From the NCBI GenBank assembly GCA_018296165.2, contig JACKQL020000143.1, positions 37,391 through 101,390 on the forward strand: 64,000 nt of DNA. The letters are read 5' to 3'. Source of the stretch: Termitomyces sp. T153 (lineage: Eukaryota; Basidiomycota; Agaricomycetes; Agaricales; Lyophyllaceae). Shown one piece after another: positions 34,252-46,163 of this stretch. The notes beneath the pieces were generated by a model. The model did not search any database, was not told the DNA's origin, and was given only the letters and a program-made list of their open reading frames with translations. Numbering within the stretch: position 1 is the stretch's first letter; each line of letters begins with the position of its first letter. A program made the position numbers and the translations under genes.

Positions 34252-35018
34252 TTGATCCCTCTAACGCCATCTTCAATACCTTTTTCGAGCTTGTAGTTGC
34301 TCATGAGTGACCGCAAGATCAATCGTAATCGTAGTCATAAGTCTTAGTTGTTTCCGAATCAACCAATGTTCGCTGCCAACGTCGGCTCGGTCAAAGGCGG
34401 TCAGCCGTGGAAGGCATCTCCTGAAGACTCACACAACACCCAACCAATCAGGACGGAGTTAGAGTTGGTCCGGTGCTATTACGGTCAAAATATGGACTAT
34501 AGATCTTGAATCGTTAGAATCATTGTTATACCAAATGTGCTTTGGCAAACTTTATAACTCGATCTGTCAGATTCGTGAGAGGAGTTTATTATAAGTTCTG
34601 ACGTGGTTCCCAACTTGGTCTAGTGCGGAAAATTTGCAAGTCAGGCGTTGAAACTGGAAATCAAGGGGGGCTCTGGGTTGTATCTCATTCGCAGCACAAC
34701 GAAATTCTGCCTCCAACCATCTGCAGTCTTGAAATTGTATATGTACAGTAAGGGAAAGTGAACCGAAAGAGTTGTATCCTGCAACTGATGAGTAAAGGAG
34801 ATTGCATGGGAAGAAATGAGACTTGGAGAGTATTGATGCTTATCAATCAACGTTGGTTCAATCAACCTCCTGGTCACACTAGGCGCTAATATACCCACTT
34901 TCCCCGGACCAGATATGCCCCTTCCTACGCTAACTCACGTGCGTATACGAAAATATACTGTTGACCAATGACCGGGCGCGTCATCAGAATCTGAACAGAC
35001 GCCCTCATTTTGTACACT
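34252..35018. other. Intergenic region upstream of the GTPase gene
   Basis: CpG frequency is normal. A short minus-strand frame (34641-34898) has no recognisable domain. No TATA box is obvious near the start codon. Any promoter of the GTPase gene would lie here. Confidence 0.4.
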
Positions 35019-37706
35019 ATGGTGAACGACTTCATCTTCTCTCACCTCCAAATCACTGGTGTGTAGCATGTGTGATGCTAATATCGCTTGGCTAACATCC
35101 TTCGTGGTTAGATATTACGGTTGAATTGCCTGTGTCGTCGAAGAAATCGATCCAGTCCATGGACATTGAGATAGATGCAGAACATGTGTCTGGCCAAGTA
35201 AGGGGTCAGGCATTGACTGGAGCATTTCGAACGCTGACTGTGACACTGGATCCACCTCGGTGAGTAAACAGCATAATTTTATGGGTACGAGGAATTTATC
35301 ATTCCCGCAGTGTCGTCGCGGTGTCTTTACAATTGACAGTTCATTTACGCTACAGGAACATCTTGGGGAAAAAATGGAGGAGTGATGGGCCATTTGTAAT
35401 CAAATTTCAGGAATTACTATACGCTTCGAGTCAAGGAATCGGGGACAGAAAAGGTGTGTATCACCTTCCGTTCAAAGCACCTTTAACTTATTTTCAACCA
35501 GAATGGCATGGAAAGTTTAGAAAGTTGAAAGTCATGGTCGGCTTGATGACACACACAACACATGTAAGGTCAATTCACGGAAGCCAAGCAATTCTGATGA
35601 TAGTATTAGTCAACAAACCAAACTCTCACCATAAGCTCTTTGAGCCTCCGCAATGATCCTCCTGACCATGAAGACAGGCTTACACCTACAACCGAGAGGA
35701 TCCTTCTTGGCTGCCCTCAGTGAGTGAGAGCCTCGATGTCAGTTTGGTTGTACGCTTACCAATGTTGCTCTCAGTTTTCGAATTCTCGTCATGGGAAAGG
35801 TTCAGAACGCTGTCCTGTATACCGGAAAGCTTCGGCTCAATTGATTGTTTGGCAGACGGGCGTGGGCAAATCTTCGTTGATTAACAGGACATTCGGAGTT
35901 GACGACGCGGTAGATCCACTATTATCCTGTCAGCGATAAATTCAAGTTAACAGAAGTATGCTTCCAGATTGTTGAGCATGATGGCATAGGTTTCGCGGAT
36001 ATTAACAAGGAAATTTACTCTCGGGAAAACCCCCATTTTGTCCTCCATGATAGTAAGGGTTTTGAACAGGGTGACGATACCAACGTCAAGATAGTCAGTA
36101 ATTTCATCAACGAGCGGAAAAAAATGCATCAAATCAAGGATAAATTACATGCAGTGTGGTAGGTCACTCACCCATACTCACGACCTCTAGGCTGATATGA
36201 GATATAGGGTTTGTATAAATATCCCAATAGCTGGAGGGCGATTACTGGAGACTGGCATTGAAAAGTTTCTGAAGTGCAAGATCGAAGACAAACTTGGCAA
36301 TGGTATGATCGTTCGTGTGATCAGACAATGTGGTTGTTTAATGCGTCATTGCAGTTCCTGTTATTGCTGTCTTCACGAAATATGATCTCTTGGTTGCACG
36401 CGAAAACCGCTTATTGAAACGAGCTGATTACCCTGGAAAATCGAAGGCAGACATTGCAAATTTGATCGAGCAGAGTGCACAAACCAAACTCCACGACATC
36501 TGTGTCGGACCCTTTGAAGAGTTTGTGAACGGGAAAGTACCTCATATCACTGTGTCAAGTATGCCAAAAGCTACATATCCGTTCCTGGCGTTATTAATTT
36601 ACTGCTGCAGCGGAATCTGGATATGAGGATCGCTTGTCTGAGCTAATCCAGGTCACCTATGATCACGTTAACCATTATTTAGCGGATGCTTCCGTTGTTT
36701 CCGCTATGGCCCAGCGAACGAATCATCGAGTTAAAATTCAGGCATCCATTGAGTGAGCAATAATCTTTTGTATTGTCGAAGCCTCCAGACCAAGTTGATA
36801 TTAGGGTTGGCCGAAGGAGTACGTCAGTGATTGTCGGATGATACCTACTTCTAACAATTTGTATCGTAGAATACTGGGAACGATTGGCAACAAGTGTCAA
36901 TTTTCCTGGAAAGCCTCTACGGCAATGTATCGATGTAATTCATGCCGATATCATTGCAGTCTGGTGTTTCGACGATCCCCAGGGGGTCAGAAAAGTAACT
37001 TCTCCAATCAGACTCATCGGACTGACTGTCAAATATAGTATCTGTCAAGTGATCAATTCAAAGCAATGGTGTCCAACGTCGTTATCACTCGAGGACATCT
37101 CAGTAGTAACCCGGGTAAAAACCTGTAAGTTCGCATTGATGTTGACTTGACTGTTCTGAATGCCAAGCTTGTAGAGTCGCGGGAGTAAGTCTCGTGGCAG
37201 GCATTGCAGGAATTCTGTCCGTTTTGGCCGGTCCTGTGGCTCCGATAGTCATTCCCGTTGCTGCTGCTCTTGTAACGGCAAGATGGGTCTATGTTTTGTA
37301 TCAAGAGACGTGCGTTTATCTTTGATTTGACTACAATACTTTTGATTCTTTGATTTCTAGGACTTTCGTGCTAAGACATCTTATGACTTATATTATTGAC
37401 CTCACACTTATCCTCCAAAATATCTTCTGGCTTCAAGAATTGGGGGATCCTGATCGTCCTCTATCACGCCGGATCATAAAGATGGGAGTACACGCCTATG
37501 AAGGCTCTACTACAAAGCGCACGTTGTCTTTCCAAATTGATAAACACCTTGATGGTCTCTCCTTCCACGTAGGGCCCGATACGACACTCAATACTATTGA
37601 GGCATTGATCAAAACAAACATTATTGAATCGACGGAGATGTTGGAACACAGAGGAATTTTTTCTTTCCCACAAATTGTCGGAGATGATGAGCCATGGGAA
37701 GCATAG
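35019..37706 (+). CDS. P-loop GTPase-like protein, 15 exons, intact
   Basis: Exons: 35019-35058, 35112-35259, 35311-35563, 35610-35719, 35775-35799, 35856-35909, 35947-36158, 36208-36302, 36355-36558, 36611-36752, 36805-36818, 36870-36994, 37039-37124, 37175-37309, 37361-37706. They total 1989 nt, 662 aa, without a stop; introns are 37-56 nt with GT/AG ends. Residues 1-180 form an unrecognised N-terminal domain. The G domain follows: FRILVMGKTGVGKSSLINR (185-203, split by an intron inside the P-loop), FVLHDSKGF (G3, 241-249) and VFTKYD (G4, 318-323). A helical region follows, with a hydrophobic segment at 503-540 (VAGIAGILSVLAGPVAPIV). The G3 and spacing recall the AIG1/IRG-like GTPase proteins that agaric genomes hold in many copies. 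Membrane association is inferred. The short exon-6/7 intron (35910-35946) and the exon-12 donor are the least certain. Confidence 0.8.
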
Positions 37707-38046
37707 GGACTAGGCTTTTCTTCACATGCCATTTATCTTTTTTTTTCCAATTTCTGGGATTATAAATGGGACTAAGGCTTCTTTTTAGCCTTGAAGGCTT
37801 GGTTGATCCTAGGCCTCAACAATATTCAGTGCTACAGAAATCATCTACTCGAAGACACTTGTTACTTTTCCATGACAGGACCTTATAAAGTTACTTATTA
37901 TAGTGTGCTATTTTTGGCATTGCATGTGTTGGTGACACTGGAATCATTGTGCTAGACCTAGGTCCATCTGCACCTTCTACACCTCATTGTACTTGCTTGG
38001 CCTATACTTTTGAACTCTCAAATTGAGTCTGATTGACTACAGTCAT
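37707..38046. other. Downstream region of the GTPase gene
   Basis: No ORF is supported. T-rich just after the stop (37735-37750), then AT-rich sequence that loses CpG towards the helicase remnant. Confidence 0.4.
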
Positions 38047-39485
38047 CAAACTTGTAGGTTGCTCAGTGCTGGCAATCATTTTTGTCCTGGTCAATTGCTT
38101 GCATTGTGGACTCTGTGGATAACAACTTGGACAAGATGATATTCATTCACAGTGCAGGTGGATGTGGCAAAACATTTGTCTGCAACACTTTGGCTTCTGC
38201 TGTTTGGTCCAATGGAGATGTGGCATTATATGTAGCATCATTTGGGATTACTGCCTTATTGCTGGAGGGTGGTAGAACTGCACATTCAAGGTTCAAAATT
38301 CCCATTCCCACTCTGGATACATCCATTGCCAATATCAAAAGAGGAACTCAATTGTCTCAACTCTTACTCCAGACCAAAGTTGTCATTTGGGATGAAGTCC
38401 CAATGCAACACAAAAATGCCATTGACTCTGTGGATCAAGGGTTCAGAGACATCCTGCAAAAGGATATTCCTTTTGGTGGAGTGACTGTAGTGTTTGAAGG
38501 AGATTTTTGGCAAACTCTCCCAGTTATCCAACAAGGACTCAGGCAGCAGATGATTGCTGCTTCACTCAAAGGAGGAAGACTTTGGGATCAGATTCAAGTT
38601 CACTACTTGGTTCAAAACATGAGATTGGATCAGACTCCTGATAACATTGCTCATGCAGCTTGGTTATTGGATGTTGGTGCTGGAAAAAACCTTGGGCCTG
38701 GAGAAACAGTACAACTTCCAGAAACCATGATCTGTGATGACAATTCTGTCACTGGATTGATCTCTTCCACTTATCCTCATATTTATCATCATTAAGATGA
38801 TCAATATTATCTGGACTATACCATTCTTTCTGGCAAGAACTCTGATGTAGAGGATATCAACTCAGAAGTTCTGCAGAAATGTCCAGGAGAAGAGAAAATC
38901 TTGTGGAGTGCAGACTCTATCATATCTGATGATGGGAATCCTAATGGCCTTGGATTGTATCCAATGGAATACCTCAACTCTCTCAGAGCCAGCAGTTTGC
39001 CTTTGGCTAAATTGGCTCTGAAGATTAGTGTTCCTGTCATGCTGCTCAGGAACTTGGATACAACTAAAGGACTTTGCAATGGGACAAGAATGATTGTCAC
39101 CCACATCAGCATCAGAGTTCTCAGATGTAGGATCATCAGTGGGGATGCCAAGTTTGCAGGATCAATTGTTTTGATTCCAAGAATCAACATGGATGTTCCT
39201 GAAGAAGATTTACCAATTCCATTGCACAGGAGACATTCCCAGTTTGATTGGCCTTTGCTATGACAATCAACAAGTCTCAGGGTCAATCAGTTAAGCATGT
39301 TGGATTGGACCTTTGATCAGGATTTTTGCACATGGCCAACTCTATGTTGTACTCTCTCAGTGCACATCAGGAAATCATATCAAAGTGATTTTGGACCCAG
39401 AAAACACATCAAGAAAGACTGCAAATATTCTCTATCAAGAAACTCTGAATGGTTTACAAATCTAAATGTCACTTTTTTGGATTGA
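38047..39485 (+). pseudogene. Helitron-type Pif1 helicase, C-terminal part (broken)
   Basis: Open from 38082 to 38795: Walker A SAGGCGKTFVCNTLA (about 38140-38185), KVVIWDEVPMQHK (Walker B, about 38375-38415), FGGVTVVFEGDFWQTLPVI. A stop is followed by a second piece (38901-39263; LKISVPVMLLRNLDTTKGLCNGTRM), and a frameshift leads to MTINKSQGQSVKHVGLDL and FAHGQLYVVLSQCTSG (about 39265-39365). A TGA stands where the conserved Arg codon CGA is expected (PV.LAFA). The DEVPM/ FGG..V..GDF.Q.LPVI style is typical of fungal Helitrons rather than host PIF1. No Rep domain or terminal hairpin was found. Confidence 0.8.
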
Positions 39486-39534
39486 AGCAACAAATTGCTA
39501 ACTTCTATGAACTTCAGCACCTAATGTATATAGT

Positions 39535-39539
39535 CAGAC
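39535..39539 (+). other. Target-site duplication of the G2 array, left copy
   Basis: CAGAC precedes the first G2 LTR and matches 50534-50538 after the last one. Confidence 0.85.
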
Positions 39540-39908
39540 TGTCAGGGGACTTCCATTTCTGACCTCTGCAACCTATTTCAGCAACTCCACAGCTTGTTTG
39601 ACATCTCTGGGGCTCATTCCAGAATCCTGGAGATCTCAGAAGAACTGTGGAGTTCTCCATATTACCTCACCAATCATTGTCCTAGGGGTAGGATTAGCTC
39701 CAGCCTGCTGTACAGTAGTTCCCATGCCTCTACCATCTGCTGATGTGCCACGGCAAGCAGCAGGGATCCTTAGACTTGTGCTCTTTGGATTCCCCTCTGC
39801 TAGGTGATTAGTTACTGATTGTATTATTGTTACTCTGCTAATATACTTTGGATTCTCCTCTGTTAGCTATGTGACTCTGATCTGCCACTCTGAAGGTTGC
39901 CCTTACAG
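39540..39908 (+). repeat. G2 LTR 1
   Basis: This 369-bp LTR runs from TGTCAGGGGACTTCC to GCCCTTACA. The self-primer site within it has decayed (AGACTTGTGCT). Confidence 0.85.
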
Positions 39909-40047
39909 CAGAACAAGTCTCCTAACACTGGTCTAGAAGCTCCTCAGAGCTGCAAGGAACTTCTAAGCCACTATCTATTGCTTGCCCACCAGGATTAAGC
40001 ACTGTGGAGTTCTATGTCTCAGCTCACCAACCCAGACACACCCTTGG
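39909..40047 (+). repeat. G2 leader, isolated copy with primer site
   Basis: 139 bp beginning GCAGAACAAGTCTCC (primer site 39911-39921). A similar stretch follows LTR 2 (40417-40552). Nothing else of an internal region remains here. Confidence 0.75.
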
Positions 40048-40416
40048 TGTCAGGGGACTTCCTTTTCCAATGTCTGTGACTTGTTCCAGCACCTCCACAG
40101 CTTGTTTGGCATTTTCACAGCTCTTTCCAGGACCACAGAGATCTCTGGAGAGCTGCAGAGTTCTCTGTATTACCTCAGAAACCATTGCCCTAGGGTTAGG
40201 AGTAACTCCACTCACCTGTACAGTAGTTCCCACACCTCCACCACCCACTGATGTGCTGTGCCAAGCAGCAGGGATCCTTAGACTTGTTCTCTTCAGATTT
40301 CCCTCTGCTAGGTGATTAGTTACTGATTGTATTATTGTCTACTCCACTGATATACTTTGGATTCCTCTCTGCTAGCTGTGTGACTCCAATCCATTGCTCT
40401 GGAGGTTGCCCTTACA
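40048..40416 (+). repeat. G2 LTR 2 (5' LTR of G2a)
   Basis: 369 bp; contains AGACTTGTTCT at 40280-40290, the exact reverse complement of the primer site at 40419-40429. No TATA box is obvious at the expected distance. Confidence 0.9.
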
Positions 40417-40418
40417 GC

Positions 40419-40429
40419 AGAACAAGTCT
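40419..40429 (+). other. Primer-binding site of G2a
   Basis: AGAACAAGTCT, two bases after the LTR. It is complementary to AGACTTGTTCT in LTR 2, LTR 3 (46027-46037) and LTR 4 (50397-50407). Confidence 0.7.
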
Positions 40430-40532
40430 TCTAAAACTGGCCTAGAAGCCCATCATAGTTGCAAGGAACCTCTGAGCTGCTATCTGTCACTTCTCTGCCA
40501 GGATTAAGCATCATGGAGTTCTATGCCTCAGC

Positions 40533-41741
40533 TTGCCAATCCAGACACTCTTGAAGGTCCCAGCCCTGCAGGACAAAGCCTGGACTTGCCTGCTCCACCT
40601 AGAAACCCAGGTGCAATTAATGCAATCATCTCTTACTCACTATATGACTGAACTCTCTACTCTCCATCAGACAATGGAGCTTATCTCTCAATCTCTCCAG
40701 GCACTGCTCAAGCATCTGAATCCTGACTCCACCCCTCCTGCAGCTGCAGAGGCAGCCCCACCTTCTGCTGCACCTGCTCCCATGGCTCCAGTGACCCTAT
40801 AGCTGTGGATTCCTCATTCAGCACTACCAGATGCATGTGACAGTGCCCACTCCAGTGAGGAGCAATTCCTACAATTCTGTCTCACCTACATCCACCTCAG
40901 TAGGGATTTTGACTCCAATGCATTGAAAATAGCATAGGTGCTGTCATACATAAAGACCAGACATGTCTCCACCTATACATTGCGAGTTTTCTGCCATCCT
41001 AAAGGTGTGGGGAGCTTTCCAGACTGGGCCACCTTCAAGAAGGACTTTCACACAGAATTCTTCCCATTAGACCCTGCCAAGATGGTGGCACTGATGCTGC
41101 ATGACAGAGAGCAGTACAGACAAGGAAAGTGTACATTGGACGAGTATATCAACTCGTTCCAAGCTCTGGTTAAACAGGCTGCGTACCCTGATAGCCTCCA
41201 ATTATGCCTCACCTTCCAGGATGGCTTGCACCCCACCTTGGTCGAATGCATTGACAACCTGGTGGAGGGTTGCCCCAACAATGAAAAGATTGCATCATGG
41301 TATGAGGTGGCTCAGGACCAATGGCAACTCATAGAGATCTGGAAGGAGCTCCACTATCCCCATTCCATGGTGTGCTCTGCTCTAGTCAGCAACTTCAGCC
41401 ACCCTGCACTGGCTCACCCAGTGCCAGCCCTTATTCCAGCTGCCCCCACTGTGTGTTCTCTGCCACTGGGGATCTCCATAGATGTGGATGTGGCTCAACA
41501 ACTCTGCACTGCCTTGCTGCTGTGCTGGAGATGCAAGAAGCCTGGGCACTTTGCATGGCACTGTCTCTTGGGCCTGGAGGTATGCTATCTTTCCATGGTA
41601 GAGCAGAAGGAACTTCTCCTGCAGCTCTTGGCTGCAAAAGATGCCACTAGAGCTCCATCACTAGACAAGCCTATACCAGAGTTGTCCCCAGAGGAAGCCA
41701 GCATGTGCACCTCACCTCCAGAGCTGGAGGGGGATTTTTAG
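40533..41741 (+). pseudogene. gag of G2a
   Basis: One frame with only two stops (40801 and 40935, the second a TAG where G2b has TGG). The C-terminal 267 codons (40938-41741) are open: capsid-like region (FPDWATFKKDFHTEFFPLDP; YINSFQALVKQA; LTFQDGLHP), then an intact CCHC zinc knuckle CWRCKKPGHFAWHC (about 41524-41565), and an acidic/Pro tail. This is the best-preserved gag in the window. Confidence 0.8.
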
Positions 41742-41944
41742 TTGAGCAATGGGTGAGGTGTATGCCTCCATTGCTAGGTGCTAACAGTTTCTCTTGTCTG
41801 TCAATAGAAAATGAAACTGCCTTTTCCAATGCCCTTCATTCTGAGACAGAAGAACCTTGAAGCCCCCCTCCAGATGTACAAACACTAACTCCAGAGCCCC
41901 CACCAAGCTCTCTGACACCTCCAAAGGTCCATTGGCATGGCCCT

Positions 41945-42330
41945 GCTTGGGCATGTTGAATGCCCCAACAGTATGTGATGGCCTCTGGCATATCCGCCCA
42001 CTTCTTGCATCTCAACATGGAGATTGAGATGACAGACACTCAGCAAAACTGTGGAGTCACAGCTCTCCTGGACAGCAGAGCAACAGGACTCTTCCTGGAC
42101 TCAGAGTTTATCAAATTCCATGGCCTGATCACACAGCCCCTTCCCAAGCCCATTCCTGTCTACAACATTGACAGAACACCCAATGAAGCCAGTGCTATCA
42201 GCTTGGTGGTTGACCTGATTCTCCATTATTGGAATCATGTGAAGTGTGCTGTATTTGCTGTTACTAGCTTGGGAAGGCAAGACATGATTCTTGAGTTCAT
42301 GTGGCTCTAAGAGCAGAACTCCAAGGTTGA
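41945..42330 (+). pseudogene. Protease domain of G2a
   Basis: Frame open from 41960 to 42307. The active-site loop is ALLDSRATGLFLDSEF (DSGAT-like with Gly to Arg), ending with GRQDMILEFMWL (usually ILG..WL). A single protease domain, unlike family 1. Confidence 0.7.
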
Positions 42331-42479
42331 TTAGACTAAAGGAGAGGTGATCATGAGCAGGTGCCCTAGGAAGTGGGCAGAGTGTCAGACCCAAGCCCAA
42401 TAGTATGCAGCCATCCATGCATGTTGTGCCGGCCCTCTCCCCTCCACAGATCTAGACCTCCTTGATTCCCCACCTCTGG

Positions 42480-44290
42480 TGTTCCCTTATAGAGGGGCCC
42501 TCTACAAGGATAATCAGAGCAATGGCAAAGCCCCAGAGAAGAAGTGTGGAGGGGAATTTGGTAGTATATGTGAGCTAGAGCTCCTGGATGAAGCAGTAGA
42601 GGTAGGGGATTGCATCTATGTTACCACCATCCACCTACCACCCTCCATCACAGAGATCAGGGCTAGCCAGACTATGTCCCAGAGGCTGGCCCAGGCCTTT
42701 GCTGCCAATGCCATGCCTTGAGAGTTCTGGAACATAGTACCCCTCTACTTGCATGCATTTGAGGATGTGTTCTCCAAAGCCTCCTTCAACTCACTTCTGG
42801 AGGGCAAGAGGTGGAACCATGCCATTGAACTGCTGCCTGACTCTGCACCCTCCAGCTGTAAGGTCTACCCCCTTATGCCCAGGGAGCAGGATGAGCTCAA
42901 TGCATTCCTCTAGGAGAACTTGGACTTTGGTCATATCTGTGCATCCAAGTCCCCAATGGCTTCTCTAGTCTTCTTTATCAAAAAGAAGGATGGCTCCCTC
43001 CAACTGGTACAGGACTACCAGGTACTCAATGCCATGACAGTGAAGAACTGTTACTCCCTTCCCCTCATCTCTGAGCTCATCAACAACTTCCAGGGCATGC
43101 AATACTTCACTAAACTAGATGTTTGGTGGGGTTACAACAATGTGCACATTCAGGAAGGAGACAAGTGGAAGGCAGCCTTCTGGACCAACCAGAGATTGTT
43201 TGAGCTGCTTATTATGTTCTTCAGTCTCACCAACAGCCTGGCCACCTTCCAGACCATGATGAATGACATCTTCTGGGACCTCATTGCAGAGAGTGTAGTG
43301 TGCATGTACCTTAATAACATCCTCATCTACACCAAAATGCTGGAGGAACACTGTCAGATCACTTGTCTCATCATGGAATGCCTCTGCCAGCACCAGCTCT
43401 ACCTCAAGCTGGAGAAGTGTGAGTTTAAACAAACCCATATTGAGTACCTTGGCCTAATCATCTCACACAGAACTGCAGAGATGGACCTGGTGAAGGTAGC
43501 AGGTGTTGTAGAGTGGCTGGAGCCCCAGAACAAGAAGGAGGTGCAGGTGTTCCTTGGTTTTGCAAACTGCTACCAGAGATTTATTCAGGACTTCTTGCAT
43601 TATGCCCACCCACTGTTCAACCTCATGGGAAAGGAGGTTACATGGAGCTGGGGACTCCCAGAGCAGATGGCCTTCAACACTCTCAAGTGTGCCATGACCT
43701 CTGGGCCCATCCTCCTATTTGTGGATGACGACTCTCCCTTCTGCATAGAGGCCAACAGCTTTAACTTCACCACTGGAGCAGTGCTCTCATAGCAATCTCT
43801 GGAGGATGGGAAGTGGCATCCAGTGGCCTTTTACTCCAAAAGCTTGAATGTAGTGGAACAGAACTACAAGATCTATAACAAGGAGATGCTAGCCATCATC
43901 CAGTAGTTTGAAGAGTGGTGGCACTTCCTAGAAGGTGCACAGCATAAGTTTGAGGTCTGGACAGATCACAAGAACTTCAAATACTTCTGAATGGCTAAGA
44001 AGCTCAATCACCAACAGGCCCAATAGTTCCTCTACCTTGCCAACTTTGACTTCTCCTTATACCACAAGCCTGGCCAGAGCATGGAGAAACCAGATGCTCT
44101 GTCCTGGAGGGCAGACCATGGTATGGAGGAAGGAAATAACAGTAACATTGTGCTCTTCTGCCCTGAATTGTTTGCAATCCAAGCTATGGAGGGCCTCACT
44201 GTCAATGAAGCAGAGGCAGACATTCTTCAGGACATTTGGCAGAGTTATCAAGACAGTCAACAAGAAGAGCTTGTGGCATAGGCTGCTTGG
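42480..44290 (+). pseudogene. Reverse transcriptase and RNase H of G2a
   Basis: RT is largely open from 42920 to 43789 ([41 protein letters not shown]). The catalytic motif is YLNN for YLDD (43309-43318). EYLGLIISH and VQVFLGFANCYQRFI follow, then RNase H ([35 protein letters not shown]) with several TAG/TGA. Only a few stops separate it from a full pol. Confidence 0.8.
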
Positions 44291-44379
44291 ATGCTGAAGT
44301 CAGAGCATACTACTGGTGTCAAGGCACTCCGCACTGACAAATAGGCCCTCCAAGATGGAATCCTGACCTTCTAAGACTG

Positions 44380-45500
44380 TATCTACATCCCCAACATTTT
44401 GGAGCTCTGTTGGAGAAATGTGGAGGCAACACCATGACTCCCACATTGCAGGGCACCCCGGGCAGTAGAAGACACTGGAGCTGGTATCATAGAACTACTG
44501 GTGGCCCCAGATGTCCTGGTACATTGGGTCCTACACAAGTATCTGCAATCTCTGCCTCCAGACCAAGGCCCAGCACCGACTCCCCTATGGACAGTTACAC
44601 CTGCTACTAGTGCCTGCAGAATAATGGAGCATAGCATCCATAGACTTCATTGTAGAGCTCCCCAATGCCCACAGTTACAATGCAATCATAGTGGTGGTGG
44701 ACCTGTATGGCAAGAGAGTGCACTTCATTCCAACCCACACTACCTGCTCTGCCATAGGTGCTGTGAACCTATACCAGAGGAACATCTGGAAGCTCCACAG
44801 CCTCTCCAACACCTACATCTCAGATCAGGGACCACAATTTATGGTGGAGTTCACCTGAGAGCTCTATTGACTGCTCAGAGTAAAGCTCCACACCACCACA
44901 GCCTACTACCCACAGTCTGATGGCCAGACAAAGCATGTAAACCAGGAGTTGGAGCAGTATCTCCACCTCTTCTGCAACAAGTGCCAAGATGTCTGGGACA
45001 AACTCCTCTCTAACACTAAATTCCAGCACAACAACCATGTTCACATGTCCATCCAGTTTTCCCCATTCCCCATTCTTTCTTGACACCAGATGGTACCCAT
45101 GCATGAGTTTTGAACTCTGGGCCTGACCCTCAGAGAATGAGGCAGTGAACAAATTTGTAGACTGAATGAAGAGGTCACAGAAGGAGGCCCAAGCTGTGCT
45201 AGCAAAGGCAAAAGATGACATGGTGCAATACTATGACCATGGGAGGACTCCAGAACACAAGTATCAGCCCAGAGATTGAGTCTACCTAGATGCCTCTGAT
45301 ATTATGACCACATGACCCTCAAAAAAGCTGTCACACCACTTATTAGGGCCATTCACAGTGGAATGACAGGTGGGACCCCTGGCCTATCAACTCTGACTCC
45401 CCATAAGAATGTGCCAGCTTCATCTAGTGTTCAATGTAGTCAAACTAACCCCAGTCTCTAAAGATCCTATCCCAGGGCAATGTCCACCACCTCTGCCACT
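44380..45500 (+). pseudogene. Integrase of G2a (broken)
   Basis: HHCC region at about 44430-44565 (HHDSHIAGHPG; YTSICNLCLQTK), core with IDFIVELPNAHSYNAIIVVVDLYGK, second Asp in ISDQGPQF, and YPQSDGQTKHVNQ, where the catalytic Glu is Lys. Frame breaks and TGA/TAG stops are frequent in the C-terminal half. Confidence 0.75.
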
Positions 45501-45783
45501 CCCTGTGGTGGTCAACAACAACAAAGAGTATGAAGTGGAAGAAATCCTGGACAGCCATTTATTCCAGAGACAACTACAATACAAAGTGAAGTGGAAAGGC
45601 TATGGAATTGAGGATATTTTCTGGGAGCCACAGGAGAATGTACATGCCCCCAAACTTGTCAAGGAGTTCCACCAGAGACATCCAGATGCCCTGCATGCTA
45701 TACAAGGAATCTACCCTATCTTGCCAGCAGACCAAGCAATCAGGGACTTCTTCTACCCCACACATCAAGACACTGCATGCTAG
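45409..45783 (+). CDS. Integrase tail and intact chromodomain of G2a
   Basis: Open 124-codon frame: HLVFNVVKLTPVSKDPIPGQ, then the chromodomain (about 45526-45690; EYEVEEILDSHLF, YKVKWKGYGIEDIFWEP, HAPKLVKEFHQ). It ends at TAG 45781-45783, where the polypurine tract begins. The aromatic cage positions (Y, W, W/Y) are present. As a free ORF it is a remnant of pol, not an independent gene. Confidence 0.7.
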   Translation: MCQLHLVFNVVKLTPVSKDPIPGQCPPPLPLPVVVNNNKEYEVEEILDSHLFQRQLQYKVKWKGYGIEDIFWEPQENVHAPKLVKEFHQRHPDALHAIQGIYPILPADQAIRDFFYPTHQDTAC

Positions 45784-45794
45784 AGGGGGGGTAA
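45782..45794 (+). other. Polypurine tract of G2a
   Basis: AGAGGGGGGGTAA abuts LTR 3 and overlaps the pol stop codon. Confidence 0.75.
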
Positions 45795-46163
45795 TATCAG
45801 AGGACTTCCTTTTCCAACTTCTGTGACTGGTTCCAGCACCTCTGCAGCTTGTTCAGCATCTCTGCAGCTCTTTCCAGGACCATAGAGATCTCTAGAGAGC
45901 TGTGGAGTTCTCCATATTACCTCAGCAACCATTGGCCTAGGATTAGGAGTAACTCCAGTCACCTGTACAGTAGTTCCCATGCCTCTGCCACCTGCTGATG
46001 CACCATGCCAAGCAGCAGGTATCCTTAGACTTGTTCTCTTCAGATTTCCCTCTGCTAGGTGATTAGTTACTGATTGTATCATCATCTACTCTGCTAATAT
46101 ACTTCAGATTTCCCTCTGCTAGCTGCATGACTCCAATCCATTGCTCTGGAGGTTGCCCTTACA
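45795..46163 (+). repeat. G2 LTR 3 (3' of G2a, 5' of G2b)
   Basis: 369 bp, TATCAGAGGACTTCC...GCCCTTACA. It is followed directly by G2b gag sequence; the leader and primer site are missing. Confidence 0.85.
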
